Assembly: GCA_030737875.1 (NCBI GenBank)
Contig: CM060909.1
Span: 33,717,159 to 33,781,158, forward strand
From: Allium sativum
Taxonomy: Eukaryota; Streptophyta; Magnoliopsida; Asparagales; Amaryllidaceae
DNA: 64,000 bases
Direction of reading: 5' to 3'
How positions within the stretch are numbered: the stretch's first letter is position 1; every line of letters begins with the position of its first letter. A program made the translations under genes and the position numbers. Below the pieces are notes generated by a model. That model was not told the origin of the DNA. It was given only the letters and a program-made list of their open reading frames with translations, and did no database searches. Positions 34,853-47,040 of the stretch are shown one piece after another.

Positions 34853-37800
34853 TGTAACGACCCAAGGATTTTCAGCCCCGATGATCGACATAAATACCTT
34901 TACCGTAACTCATGCCGACCTTCCAAACACCGAAAACACTGGAACGTTATTAGAAAGAATTTGGAGGGTGAGGTAAGAAAGAAAGAAATATTAGAATAGA
35001 AGAAGAAGAAGAAACAAAACAACACAGAGTCTCACATCGCAGCTGAACAAAATATAATACAGAAATAAATCTTTATTTAGAGCTTTTAAAAAAATACTTA
35101 CAATATCAGAGTACATCACACAACGGGATAGTTATAATCACTTGTTCCCATATACAACACACAGCGGAATAGTAGCTATATAATATCATACATCCGAACA
35201 TCTCCAACTCGTCTCTGGGCTTCACAGCATTCGATAACCTGAACCTGTACACCCCGGGCTAACCCGAGCATTTACAAAACACTGGGTCATTCTGGTGGAC
35301 CAGAGTGAGATAAACTCGCACAGTATCAAGGGAGATCATCCAACTTTATTTTTAAGTTAAAATCCTTTCGAAAGAAAAAGATAATCGTAAGACCAAATCC
35401 ACACATAAATACGGACGGTTTTTACCTTACGATAACCCAAAACATTTTTGAAATCAATATCTTTTCTGATATTATAATAATGTCTAAATACAAGTAGATA
35501 TCAATCTAGCGGAATGCTTGCATCTCACACTCCACATATATAGAATTCAATCAAAACCGAGGGCACTTATTTGAGATTGGATTCTGACTATGAAAAGGTA
35601 TGGGACTACCTGCTGATAGTGTATCTCTAGAGGCGAATACACTGGGTTTAACAAGAACGTCTTGCAACCCGGCCCATACATGACCAACCACTCATTTCGC
35701 TTGAGTGCATCGAATGTATATCACCAACGGTTGGGAGCTACCCACCGTTTCCCGAAAAGGGACAGCATCGACATAGATTAAAGAAGCAAATGAAATTTCT
35801 CTAGATAGGAGATAATAAACCCTAATGGGAGCGACCCACAAAGCCATGCTGCCTGCCCGATTTTTGTCATTTCCCGGTTGATGAGGCTTGAGGTTTAAGT
35901 TATCCTTTGGGAACAACACCTGGTCACCATTCACTTTGAATGCCACATCGTCACATCTGTCAGATATCACTAATTGACGTCTACAAAAATACTCTAGTTG
36001 GAAGCTAAGAGAACGGCAATTCTCCGCCAACAACTATAGCACATTTGAAGAAAACCAATGTACGTGATCCCTTTGGAAATACTCTGTCAAGCATCTGTCC
36101 ATACAAGTCATCCAGGAACTGGATGAACCGAAGGTACTCTCCTACTACATCCCATATAGGAATCACCACATGGATCAGTAGCGAGTAGTCCTTGCAACCC
36201 ATAGATTCCAACCACGACAGAATCACAGCTTATCTCTACTTGCTAGGTAGAGAATATTAGTGGTTCTTCCGTTTATGAAAATCCACAATCTTCAGTGCTC
36301 CATCTCGATCATCTTTTGATATCTTCACGTATTCTTTCATCGGAATGGTTTTCGAATATAAATTCGATCCCGGTCTTTCCGTACCAACAATCGTATTGGA
36401 CAGATTTGATAGTCGGTGATTTAAATATCAAAATATACAGTGATTCAATCATGACAATCCAATGAGTTCACTGGTTCAGTATTCAGCATCACTTGGCCTT
36501 TTAAATAAAACAACTAATTCACTTCAGTTTAATTAAAACTTCTAACTCTTTTAATATTAAAAAAAATACGATATTTGAATCCTTATATGCTAATGCCCTT
36601 CAAATCATTTCACTATAATACTTAGTAAAATAACTTATAACCATATTCAATTTCCACTTAATTCTCCTTTCAAAAACACTTGTTACCTTATTCTTTATTG
36701 TTAAAACTTGGGAAATCCACTTAACTTATTATTTGTAAATAACATTACGTAATTACTTTTATTCTATTCTTGAAACAATAACTAATATTTATTTGTATAG
36801 AATAAAACTAAACTTTACGTTTCCTTTACTTCAGATCTCTCGTTATGTATTCACCAATTTCCACCCAACGTTGCATTATTACACCAATGGAAATAATGAA
36901 CTATCACTAACTCCTTTTACGATTACCAACTAATATCATCTTCAGATAATCCTGATGTTGTTCAAGTTGGGGTATTTTAATTACCTCTCAGACCTTGATC
37001 AACAACGTTGTTATCCTCAGATAAATATAGTTTGTAATCAAACCAATATTCTATTCCAGTCTTAAAACAAATTCCATTATATTTTGGATTTGGTTATACA
37101 ATCCTACGACCCACTTTTTACTCTGATTTACTTTTACCAATCTCCTTTCAAATCTATTCGACCATTTCCCCTTTGGAAATCTTATTTAAATTTTCCCCTT
37201 TCTACTTGATCTCATTTTCAAGTATCGTAAAATTAACGCCTTAACACTTTAAACCTCATTTACATAACCCTTGTTTATTATAAACCTTTTATTTTAATTT
37301 CCTTTGACTTAATTTAAATAATTAAGTAACATTTATTTCAAATTATGGTATTAGCTTGAAATTCTCTTCATAACTTCATTATAAAAATTCGGGTTTAAAA
37401 TATAAACCCGTTCATAACTTCTTCCACATTCACTTATATTTCATCTCAACTTTGATTACTTTTTACATTAATTCAATTAAAAACTAATTTCCCAGACTAC
37501 TATTAATCAGGATAATAATTTACTCTGATCATTAACTACTGTAAAAGTAGTTAATTCCTTTATTAACTAAAATAAATAGTAACGCCCTTTTTTTAAAAAA
37601 ACTTATTAAAACTAAAACAATATTCATTAACTTTTATTTGATTAATTCAAAATAAACTAATTAATTAATCAATTACAATTGAAAGGGGTCGATTTAGTAC
37701 ATACAAAACACAGTTATTTCATTAACCGATTTCAATTCATTTTTCGTTTTAAATTAATTACTAACATAATTAATTTAAATAATTCAATTTAATTTGTTTC

Positions 37801-40800
37801 TTAACAAAACAATTATCCAAATTTAACTCTTTAGATTAATTTCTATTCACTTATTTATAAATCTAATTAACATCAGAGATTCTCATATAAAACTAACTGA
37901 TAATTAATTATAAATTTAAATCACAAATGATAAATATTTACTTTCTTTTAACCAAACCTTTTATTCAAACTGATATATTTCAAAATCTATACCCAGTTAT
38001 AAAATAAATTTTATAACTTCAGTTCTATCAGTTCACCTGACGGTGAATCAATATTTATAAAACGATTGATTATGTAGGCCATATGTTGCCAAATACTCAA
38101 CCAATATTGCCTATTGGTTTAAACTAGATATATGTTTAATTTTCAGTCAATAATCCATATTCAAATCAATCACCCAAACAGGATAGTTCATATGTTGATA
38201 ATATGAAATAAATAATATATATTGAGGAATCCCGTTGGATCCCTCCAACCTGTTCTTCCCTGAAATCACAACGGTTATCTTTAATCAGATCATTTTAATT
38301 TCATTTAACTAAAATAAATAACGACCATTAACATTATCCCATTCACAAGCAATTCAAACAATTTTAGCACATTTATTTTATAAACATGGCCAACAAGGTA
38401 AGTTACCTCTATTGGATCCAATTGTTAAAATAACGATTTGGGTATTTCACTGAAATTAAACACGGTTTAATTTCAACGGTTAAATCAGCAAATAAATATA
38501 TAATTAGCAAACAGTCAACCATCAGCAACCAGAGCATACAAAATAAAAACCCAATTTATATAAAATATAAATGGGGTAATTGAGTGAGTTTAACTCACTT
38601 TGGTTTGATACCGTTGTTAAATTGGCTCATTTCAGTTAAATTAAATAGTCATTTAATTTAACTGAAATTTCCAGTTAATTCCAAACACATCCAATTCCAT
38701 TCTAGAATATAGATCTTGCCAACGCGATTCTGTTAATACAATAACAAGTTATTAATACTTAAAGTTAATATAATTTAATCTAACTAATTCCCTTAACCCA
38801 TTTTAATTAAATTAAGTGCAGATTAAAATAAAATGGTTCGAACCCTTTAACTCAATTCCTGCCATCTTTAGTTACCACTTACTGTAGTTATAATAAGTAA
38901 TTTTAACTCCTAATTAGGGTTAAGATGCTGATACCTAGGGTTTGAGATGCTAATTACTTTGGTTGTTATTTTAAACAGCCCGATACTTAACTAATTAATT
39001 CAACAAAGGTTTTAAACGTCCACTAATTACATTTGTTAAAAAGCATATGTTCTTCTGTCCCATTCCCGGTGTTCTCAGCAAGACCAAAGTGCCGGCAACA
39101 AATTTCATGATTTAATTTAATGGCATAATTTAACACTTAAATTCCTTGATTAAATATGGTAAACTAATTTAGTTTTTTAACCTCCTGGTTTGCAAAGTAC
39201 TGGGCCGCATTATTCCCTCTGTTCTCATCTTATGTACAGTGAAGTCCATGCCATGTTCAACCCTGACCAGTCCACCATTCACGTTAATTTAAATAATTAA
39301 ATTTAACTAGTTTTAATTAGGGTTAAATTACGTTAATTACTTTCATCTTCGTTCCAATTTGAGTTTTATGGCCGACTTCCTTTCCTTCTGAATACGTGAT
39401 GCCACGACGTTGCCATTCACGCTTGGAATCCCACACCGCACCTATTTTGTTTCTGCACCAGATCATGCCCCTAAACATGGAAAAGTTAATTAGTACTTGG
39501 TTAATGATTTAGTTAAACGATTTACGTTATTAAATGTACATTAACAACCGATTAAAACAAATGCCAACTTCGTTTATCACCATCCCATAACGTTGCTTCA
39601 CAACCCTTGCTCCCATCGGAAATCCTCTGCCCCACACCAAATCAGGCCATCGGATGATGATCGAGAACTGCCAGTGCAGGCGCCTCACGCCCCTCCATCA
39701 TCACCAGTAGCCTTGACCTGCACCTCATCGTCGTTCGCTAGTTCTGACCCACAAACCGTCGATGTTCTCGAAGCCAAATTCAGCTGCCATGCTACACTAA
39801 AGTCCATCACCACCGTTGAATCGATAGAGCTCAGTGGGCTGAGGGTTATTGTAATTAGAAGAATTTGAATTCAATTAATTGTTTGAGAGAATTTGTGGAG
39901 AATTAAATCATGATTTTCAACCTTTTTTTTTATTTTTGGAGGTGCAAGGAAGGTATTGACTATAAGAAAGCCTTTGACGTGGATTAATTAGGGTTATAGC
40001 ATGAATATATATAGTGATAGTCGGATGGAATAATATTATTTTATTAATTGAAACTTCGTCGTGAAGTAACGCAATAAAACCACTACAAACAATCTCCGTT
40101 TTTTGATAAAAAAACTAATCTTAGCATAGAAAAATATTCCGGACCCAATAGGACAAGTTTCGTCGAATTCCGACATCGTTTGGAAAATTTTCCTTTATAA
40201 AACCAGAAACAAACACGCGTTTTAATTTTCCACGATTACTAGATAAATTCAATCAACTTGAAACTTTGAAATCCTAAAATAATTAATCAATACGAACCCA
40301 ACGGCACCAGTTTTGTCGCATTCTGAGACTTTCCCCGGTACGCTATTTTTATGCGCACCGCAATGTCATTCTGAATACCAAATTAGCTGGTCTGCAAAAA
40401 TAACAAACTGTATACCTTTCTTGACTCTAATCGACGATACGAACTCAACGGAACTGGTTCCATGGCTTAATTCAACCGTCTGCTCAAGTTACACTCAAAT
40501 ATCTCTTTATTGAATTGAATTAATTAAATTACGCACTATAGAAAATAATTGGGCGTTTACGGCTACCGTTGTCACATACGACATCGGTTTGCCATGCAGT
40601 TTGATTTTCTTATAATATTTTAACGATACGGTTCCAATGAAACTGATTTCATCGAAAACGAAGTCCGTTTGCAAAATGGCTATTTTTAATGCTATAAAAA
40701 TATCGAATAAATATTAATTAAATTCCAAATAATTCAAATAAATCAAAATAAATTATTTTCAACATATATATCTAAAAAGAATATATATATGATTCTCAAT

Positions 40801-41240
40801 ATAATTTATACACCTCAATATCGTCAATTTTGAGTTAAATGATTTGAATTTCCTATTTAAATATATTAAATAACGTTATATTTTAATAACGATTTTCCAT
40901 AGCGACTATTTCAAAATTTGATTTAGCCATAACTTACTATTTACAATACGAAATATAAATTTTTCTCTTTCATATGAAAATTATCGTCAATACGGTTCCA
41001 ACGTTTCTTGTTTCATAGAAATCCGACTTATATCGATCCTATATATTCAGTTGAAGTTCAAAACTCTATATTACGAACTGCAGCGCCATTTCGAGCTCGA
41101 TTTTTATATTATATAATTATATAACGTTCAAACTTCGTTTTTAATAACGAAATAAATATTAAGATCCTTTAATATTCCAAATATAATATTTAAAATAAAT
41201 TAAATAAAATATTTGGCTGCTAAAATTACGGGTTGTTACA
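34853..41240 (-). mobile_element. Family A giant LTR, copy A2, 6388 bp
   Basis: Collinear with A1 over its whole length, with substitutions of roughly 5% by eye (more in the first 130 bp) and small indels. It has the primer site on its left and, unusually, a polypurine tract and internal sequence on its right, where flanking DNA would be expected. Sub-features correspond to A1: AATAAA at 35072-35077, ORF pair at 35692-36226, palindrome at 38584-38598, GC-rich leader at 39585-39850, TATA-like box near 40004-40013, U3 repeats at 40130-41040. Confidence 0.9.
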
Positions 41241-41448
41241 TTCTTTCCCCCTTAAAATAATTTCGTCCTCGAATTACTAAGGTAAGAACGGACGTGACAA
41301 ACCCATTAATTTCCAAACCCAGTTTTAATTCAAATCAAACCCAATTCAATATCGTAAATAAATATTTTCAAAAATATCGAAAATTTTCTAACACTTTAAA
41401 TTCCCTGAAAAATTCGGCAGAGTCTCCCCTGCACGGAGTGACATCCGC
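41241..41448 (-). mobile_element. Second, partial family A internal region
   Basis: This 208-bp stretch matches 33684-33891 with about a dozen differences, starting with the polypurine tract. It stops at ACATCCGC, where family B copy B1 begins. Its presence right of LTR A2 shows a tandem LTR-internal-LTR-internal arrangement. The rest of the region, if still present, should lie beyond the B insertions. Confidence 0.88.
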
Positions 41449-42381
41449 TGTAATAGCCCGTAACTTCCCCGGTAAGGAAAGCACGGATTACCTTGAGAAC
41501 ACGACAAAATAGAACACAGACAGAAGAACATTTCATTGTTTATTACAACAATTCCATCAGAATACAAGAATATATAGAGTATGAATAAATATTATACATT
41601 CGATGAATATCAGAGATTACAATAAATTACATAGCAGCGGAAAAACAAAATACAACTGAAAGTGATACACGGATACAGAGCTTTCCGAGCATCATTCCAG
41701 CTGTAAATCAGGATCCTGTGAATATAAATCTGCAAACCCTAAACTACTAGCTGCCTGTGTCGAAAATAGGGGCACCCAGAGTTTAGGTTAAAATAATAAA
41801 CTCCAGGTCAGTCATGTGACTAGTGTGAGAACTAAAATAGTTCTTAAAACTTTATTTTAAAAGAGAGTAATTCAAGGGACCACGCCATATAATACGGAAC
41901 GGGTTTCCTCCCAAGAATACTAGTGCATAGAATAAACAGCGCAATGCTCTTTCGAAAAATGAAGCTATTATAAGACCCAGGTCCCATCACACAATGCAAC
42001 GCAAGCTGGAGGATAGGGTTTTCCCTTATAATAGCCAAATAATGCTTGATACGTTTAAAAACAAATCATTTGATACTATTATAGGTGTATAGTGTCAAAA
42101 CAATTTCAATCATAAATATCAATCATAGACGGCATGGGTACCATATATCATGTCGCCATACTAGGCTCTACAAATAAAACCGAAATATCTCGTATTGGAA
42201 ATTGGATTTCCGTCATGAGTCGAGGCAAGGGGCAAGCTCCTCTCTGCTTCGAGGCACTCTAGCAGATGCCTCAGGACTACACACTCTGGGCAACCCTTGG
42301 ATCTTCAGGGTCGGTCCTCTCTTACGTTTGAGGATTGGTAATTCCTGAACACACGTTTCCCGGTCCTTACAGACCTAAAAT

Positions 42382-42393
42382 CGAGGCGCCTCG
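42382..42393. promoter_or_regulatory. Conserved 12-bp palindrome, copy B1
   Basis: CGAGGCGCCTCG, identical in all four B copies (42382-42393, 48116-48127, 53467-53478, 62122-62133) although the bases on both sides differ between B1, B2 and B3/B4. It lies in the presumed transcribed region, so it could act as a DNA site or as an RNA hairpin. Function unknown. Confidence 0.55.
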
Positions 42394-44404
42394 CATCCAA
42401 CAACAACATAGGCGAAAAGTATATAAATGTCAGGGCTGGTAAGTCACTGGCACCACCAAAGCTAGAAAGAAACGCCGTGCTCTCCCTGTAGTCCTTATTC
42501 CGTTTTTAACTCATACCGAGGTGTGAGGCTCGCGAATTCACGTTATGCACAAAGCGCTGCGCCACATAAGCCGTGCTTTGATCATCAACCACAAGACTCT
42601 GCTTTTCAACAAAATCCTTGATCATTGCATCTCAGCGTGCCACACAAGCAATTCATGCTATGCGACTGATATCTATCGATATATAACCTCTGAGCTCGTA
42701 CGTCTCAAAGAAGGGCGTTAAGCAAGAGAATAAATTCTCCGCCGCCAAACAGATATATATTTAACAGAAATCAATCAACACAGAATGAAATCCAATGTCA
42801 GACACACAATCCATTTATAAATTCGTTCTGGGTCCGAACGAAACCGGAGGCACTTTCCTCGCATATCCATCGATCTCCAAGTACGTCTGGACGACCACTA
42901 ACTGATTCCCTCATCTTGGGTGTACAGCCCAATCAAGATCATTAGTAATCACCCAAATGATGTGAAGACTTCCGGTCTTCGACCACCGTCATCATCTTCG
43001 ACTTATCGTCGAATCGGTTATTCAGAATGGGTGTAAACCCGGCCTTTCCGAACAACCCGCGTATATTATAAACAAATGTTACACAAACACAACATACGCC
43101 TCATTCCAATTCATTAGTCACTAACCGTAAATCAGTAAGAGAGCAATTCCTCAAATATTAACCCGAAGGCCGAAACCAACATCAGATCAATATCCAGGAG
43201 ACCACTCATCTTATCTATCTACAGCTAGTTTCTAAATTTCACATTCTTAGGAAAAGATTCCCATTAATTTTATCAAAGATAAATTCTTTAAAATTTATTC
43301 TTTAATCTTCCTTTGGATATCATTTCAAACCATATTATGGTTTTCCAAACTAGTCGGGATTAGCGAACCACACCGAAGTAATTATTTATTTTATTTCCCA
43401 ATCCTAACCTATTCATCCCATGAAGAAAAACTGGTAATACTCCATATCTAATACCCCGGTGTTATCGGTAAAATTAATTACCATTTCACGTTCAAATCTA
43501 ATTAAAGATTTAACTATCGCTTTGGAGCAAAACTGGTGATACTCCATTCTCGCTCACTTTCCAAATTTGATAATTTTCATTATCAATTCACATTTCAATC
43601 TAATTACAGATTCATTAAAACTCCTTTTACTGGGTCAAAGAACTAATGTCATTTCAAACACGGTTCACGATAACCCAAATCACCTTCTATTTATTATCGG
43701 GTTAAAGAACTAGTGTTATTTAAAACACCCTTCACGATAAACCCACAAATCAATTCTATTTAAAACCCATTTCAAATCCAATTTATTTATTTAAAAATAA
43801 ATGGGTTTTAATTTTAGTTCAAAACTAGTTCATTTCGATAAAAATCTATTTTTATCTTTTCAAATATGGAGTTTTTCATCCCAATTTTTCCCAAATCATT
43901 TCTTATGATTTTACACAAATTATTACTATTTTTAATAATTTTATCAAGGCCCGTACAGTCGATTTCCAACAACGGCCATCGAACTGCACTTACAATGACC
44001 TTTTCCAAATTTGATTTGGACGTATCTCCAAATCCAGCCGTTAGATTTCAAATTTCTAATATTCGTTAGAAAGATCTTTTCGATACGAACCCAACGGTTC
44101 AGGTTTTAGGAGAATCCGACGGTCGGATCTCCCGTAATGTCCGTTCGAAATCAATGGTCGAAATTCACGAACTACCGCGGCGCGTTCTATTCAGGCCATT
44201 ATATTATATATATAATATATATTTCGTCGATTTCCTTTTTAAAACAAATTTTATAAATCATTTCAAATTTGTTTCAAAAACAATTTCAACCTTTATTTCA
44301 AATTCAAATCAAAATTGAATTTTCCCTTATAAATTCTTTTTACATTCATTTCTATTTGATTTTAATTCAAATTGATTTCAATTCTATTTCAGTTCGTTTC
44401 CAAT

Positions 44405-44700
44405 TGAATTCAATTCAATTCAAATTCGTTTTCTATTCAATTCAATTCAAATTCGTTTTCTATTCAATTCAAATCAAATTCGTTTTCTATTCAATTCAAT
44501 TCAAATTCGTTTTCTATTCAATTCAATTCAAATTCTTTTTCTATTCAATTCAATTCAAATTCGTTTTCTATTCAATTCAATTCAAATTCGTTTTCTATTC
44601 AATTCAATTCAAATTCGTTTTCTATTCAATTCAATTCAAATTCGTTTTCTATTCAATTCAAATTCGTTTTCTATTCAATTCAATTCAAATTCGTTTTCAA
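44405..44700. repeat. 27-bp minisatellite in B1
   Basis: The unit TCAATTCAAATTCGTTTTCTA plus TTCAAT is repeated about ten times, with some shortened units. Because 27 is a multiple of 3, one frame stays open (plus 44269-44760, FKFVFYSIQ repeated); this is a by-product, not a gene. At the matching place B3 has an unrelated-looking 27-bp unit (55850-56173) and B2 only a short degenerate tract (50640-50770). Confidence 0.9.
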
Positions 44701-45118
44701 TTCAATTCGAATTCCTGGTATAAATATTCGATTTTTATCTCTTTTCAATATTCATTATAAAAATGAATATAATCGATATAAATATCTTTCGCGTCTAAAT
44801 AGCGCATCTCTAATCAACACGGCTTTTTATTTTTCAATAACTTCGTTATTCTATTCAACAAATGAATTTATATTTCTTTCAATACATGACTCTATATTTT
44901 TGTCAACACATGACTAATCTCAACGAATGAGTACTGTCCACGTGTGACTATTTTTGTTATTTAATATATTTTATAAAAATTATGGTATCTATCGTTTGAT
45001 TTCAAATCAGACTCCAACTGTAAATTAGTAAGAGAACGATTCTCTAAATATTAACCCCGAAGGCCGAAACCAACATCAGATCAATATCCAGGAGACCACT
45101 CATCTTATCTATCTTCCA

Positions 45119-45361
45119 GTTAGTTTCTAATTTTATATATGATAAAGATGTAAATTTTATTGTTAAAATATTTCGTTCAACACATGACTAATCTCAACGA
45201 ATGAGTATTGTCAACACATGAACCTTAATTTTATAAAGAAGTTAGTTTCTAATTTTATATATGATAATGATGTAAATTTTATTGTTAAAATATTTCGTTC
45301 AACACATGACTAATCTCAACGAATGAGTACTGTCAACACATGAACCTTTATTTTATAATAT
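45119..45361. repeat. 122-bp tandem duplication in B1
   Basis: GTTAGTTTCTAATTTTATAT starts at 45119 and again at 45241; the two copies differ at only a few positions. It follows a second copy (45018-45120) of a module also present at 43125-43240 (AAACCAACATCAGATCAATATCC). Confidence 0.85.
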
Positions 45362-45948
45362 TCTTTATTTTCCTAATTGGAATGAGGCCCAATCAATTAC
45401 CATATAACGTTAATTATATGGATTTCATACAACACATGTATATAATAGCAACGATAAATAATCAACCATCATCCAAAGTGCACTACACTATATAAGCATC
45501 AAATATAGATATCTAACGCTTATAACAGCCTGTCGATCGATCGATCGACATACAACTAATTACTGGGATTAGTATATGTCATATATTATCCCAATACCCA
45601 TGTGGGGTTTCAAATCAACAAACACAGATTTTATTTGTGAAGTTGGGCGATGTGTAAAATTTATCGTCCCAATCGATATCAGTCAAATGTGTGTATATAA
45701 ACAAATCGTCCGATTTGTTTGTATTTATTTATTTCATTTCATATACACGTTAAAAATTCCATTTTTAACTATACCATATTTATTTTCTATATAAATATTT
45801 TATTTCATTTCACATCACACAATCAACTACACATCAAATTCAATCAAACAAACAAGCCGTCCATGGTCTATGGACGATGGGTGTCGGGCGCTACTAAACA
45901 CCGTCTGCATCCTAGTATATATTATAAACTAGAAAACAAAATTAAAAG

Positions 45949-45963
45949 GTGAGAAGTTCTCAC
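45949..45963. repeat. GTGAG-N5-CTCAC palindrome, copy B1
   Basis: GTGAGAAGTTCTCAC. The same palindrome is at 51470-51484 in B2 and, with core AAATT, at 57193-57207 in B3. It sits between a well conserved block (ACCGTCTGCATCCTAGTATAT) and the second minisatellite. Confidence 0.6.
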
Positions 45964-46295
45964 TGTGCGGTTCCACTCCACCATTCCTTGATTGTCCATC
46001 TTGATTGCATTCCTACGTTAAAAATCATATTTTTAACCCATTAATAATTATTTCCACATATGATCATTTTATGAATAACGTACATACGATAAAAATAATA
46101 TTTTTCATATCAAAGAAAAATGGATTTTTCATATCAAAGAAAATCATAATTTTCTATCTTATAAATCTCATTTTCATTTCAAAGAAGATTATATTTTCAA
46201 TATCAAAAATCATGCTTTTATCCATGCTAAGTATATTTTAAAATCAATGCATATAATTTTAAAAATCATATATATTATTTTCTTTTATTTTAAAA

Positions 46296-46540
46296 CAAGG
46301 TATATTCTGTTTTACAAAACCATGTCTATTTTATTTTTTCCAAAACCATGTATATTTTATTTTACAAAACCATGTGTATTTTATTTTACAAAACCACGTA
46401 TATTTTATTTTACAAAACCATGTATATTTTATTTTACAAAACCATGTGTATTTTATTTTACAAAACCACGTATATTTTATTTTACAAAACCATGTATATT
46501 TTATTTTACAAAACCATGTATATTTTATTTTACAAAAAAA
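46296..46540. repeat. 25-bp minisatellite in B1
   Basis: About nine copies of ACAAAACCATGTATATTTTA plus TTTT. C/T variation within CCATG/CCACG and TGTATAT/TGTGTAT forms a higher-order pattern of three units. Long ORFs on both strands here are repeat artefacts. Confidence 0.9.
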
Positions 46541-46599
46541 ACATTGTCGTATATCTAAAAAAAATCTCCTAAGCATAATTAATTTAATTAACTAAGGGT

Positions 46600-47040
46600 T
46601 TTACCCTTATCATCTTCCTCTTTCACGGCTAATACTGGAACCCGTCGAACCAAAGCTCCCACCGCCTCTTCACGTCGTGCGCCACTTCCAGGGCGTCGGA
46701 GCCCGATCTGAGACCAGCCGCCACAGCGCCTCAGCGATGCCTTCCACCCACCAGAGGCACGACGAACTCGCCCCCCCCCCCTCCAATTATCTCGAAAACT
46801 GCCCCAAACCCCCTATACTTTCAGCCCAAAATCGAACACCACAAACCCCCAAATCAAATCACCACCGTTGATAATGTACAGCTCAATGAAGGCTCTGATT
46901 TCCTTTTGGAGATTTCTGAAACCGTTAAGCAGATTGGAAGATCGAGTCAAGTTTGTTTCAGGCGATTTCAGCCCTTCGCAGAAGACTGGCGGCAGTTTCA
47001 AAGAAAGGGGGGTTAGGGTCTTCATTGGGCTATTTATACA
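46600..47040 (-). promoter_or_regulatory. Promoter and GC-rich leader of B1
   Basis: On the minus strand a clear TATA box, GTATAAATAG (47031-47040), is followed about 15 bp on by an ATG and a frame of about 70 codons (to about 46813) in a GC-rich leader. The encoded peptide, MKTLTPLSLKLPPVF..., includes ELYIINGGD, which resembles ELYRFNGGD in the family A leader. There is a run of 11 C at 46771-46781. Whether it is translated is unknown. Confidence 0.5.

Noticed and set aside
44269..44760. 163-codon ORF of FKFVFYSIQ repeats
   Set aside because: It is a 27-bp minisatellite whose unit length is a multiple of three; the open frame is automatic.
45532..45553. TCGATCGATCGATCGA palindrome as an origin or attachment site
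   Set aside because: It is a short tetranucleotide microsatellite inside the B1 LTR; other B copies have shorter versions.
45949..45963. Heat-shock element
   Set aside because: GAAGTTC has one base between GAA and TTC instead of two, and no third module follows.
46247..46595. Four overlapping ORFs on both strands
   Set aside because: They are frames through a 25-bp minisatellite. A unit not divisible by three but lacking stops opens all frames.
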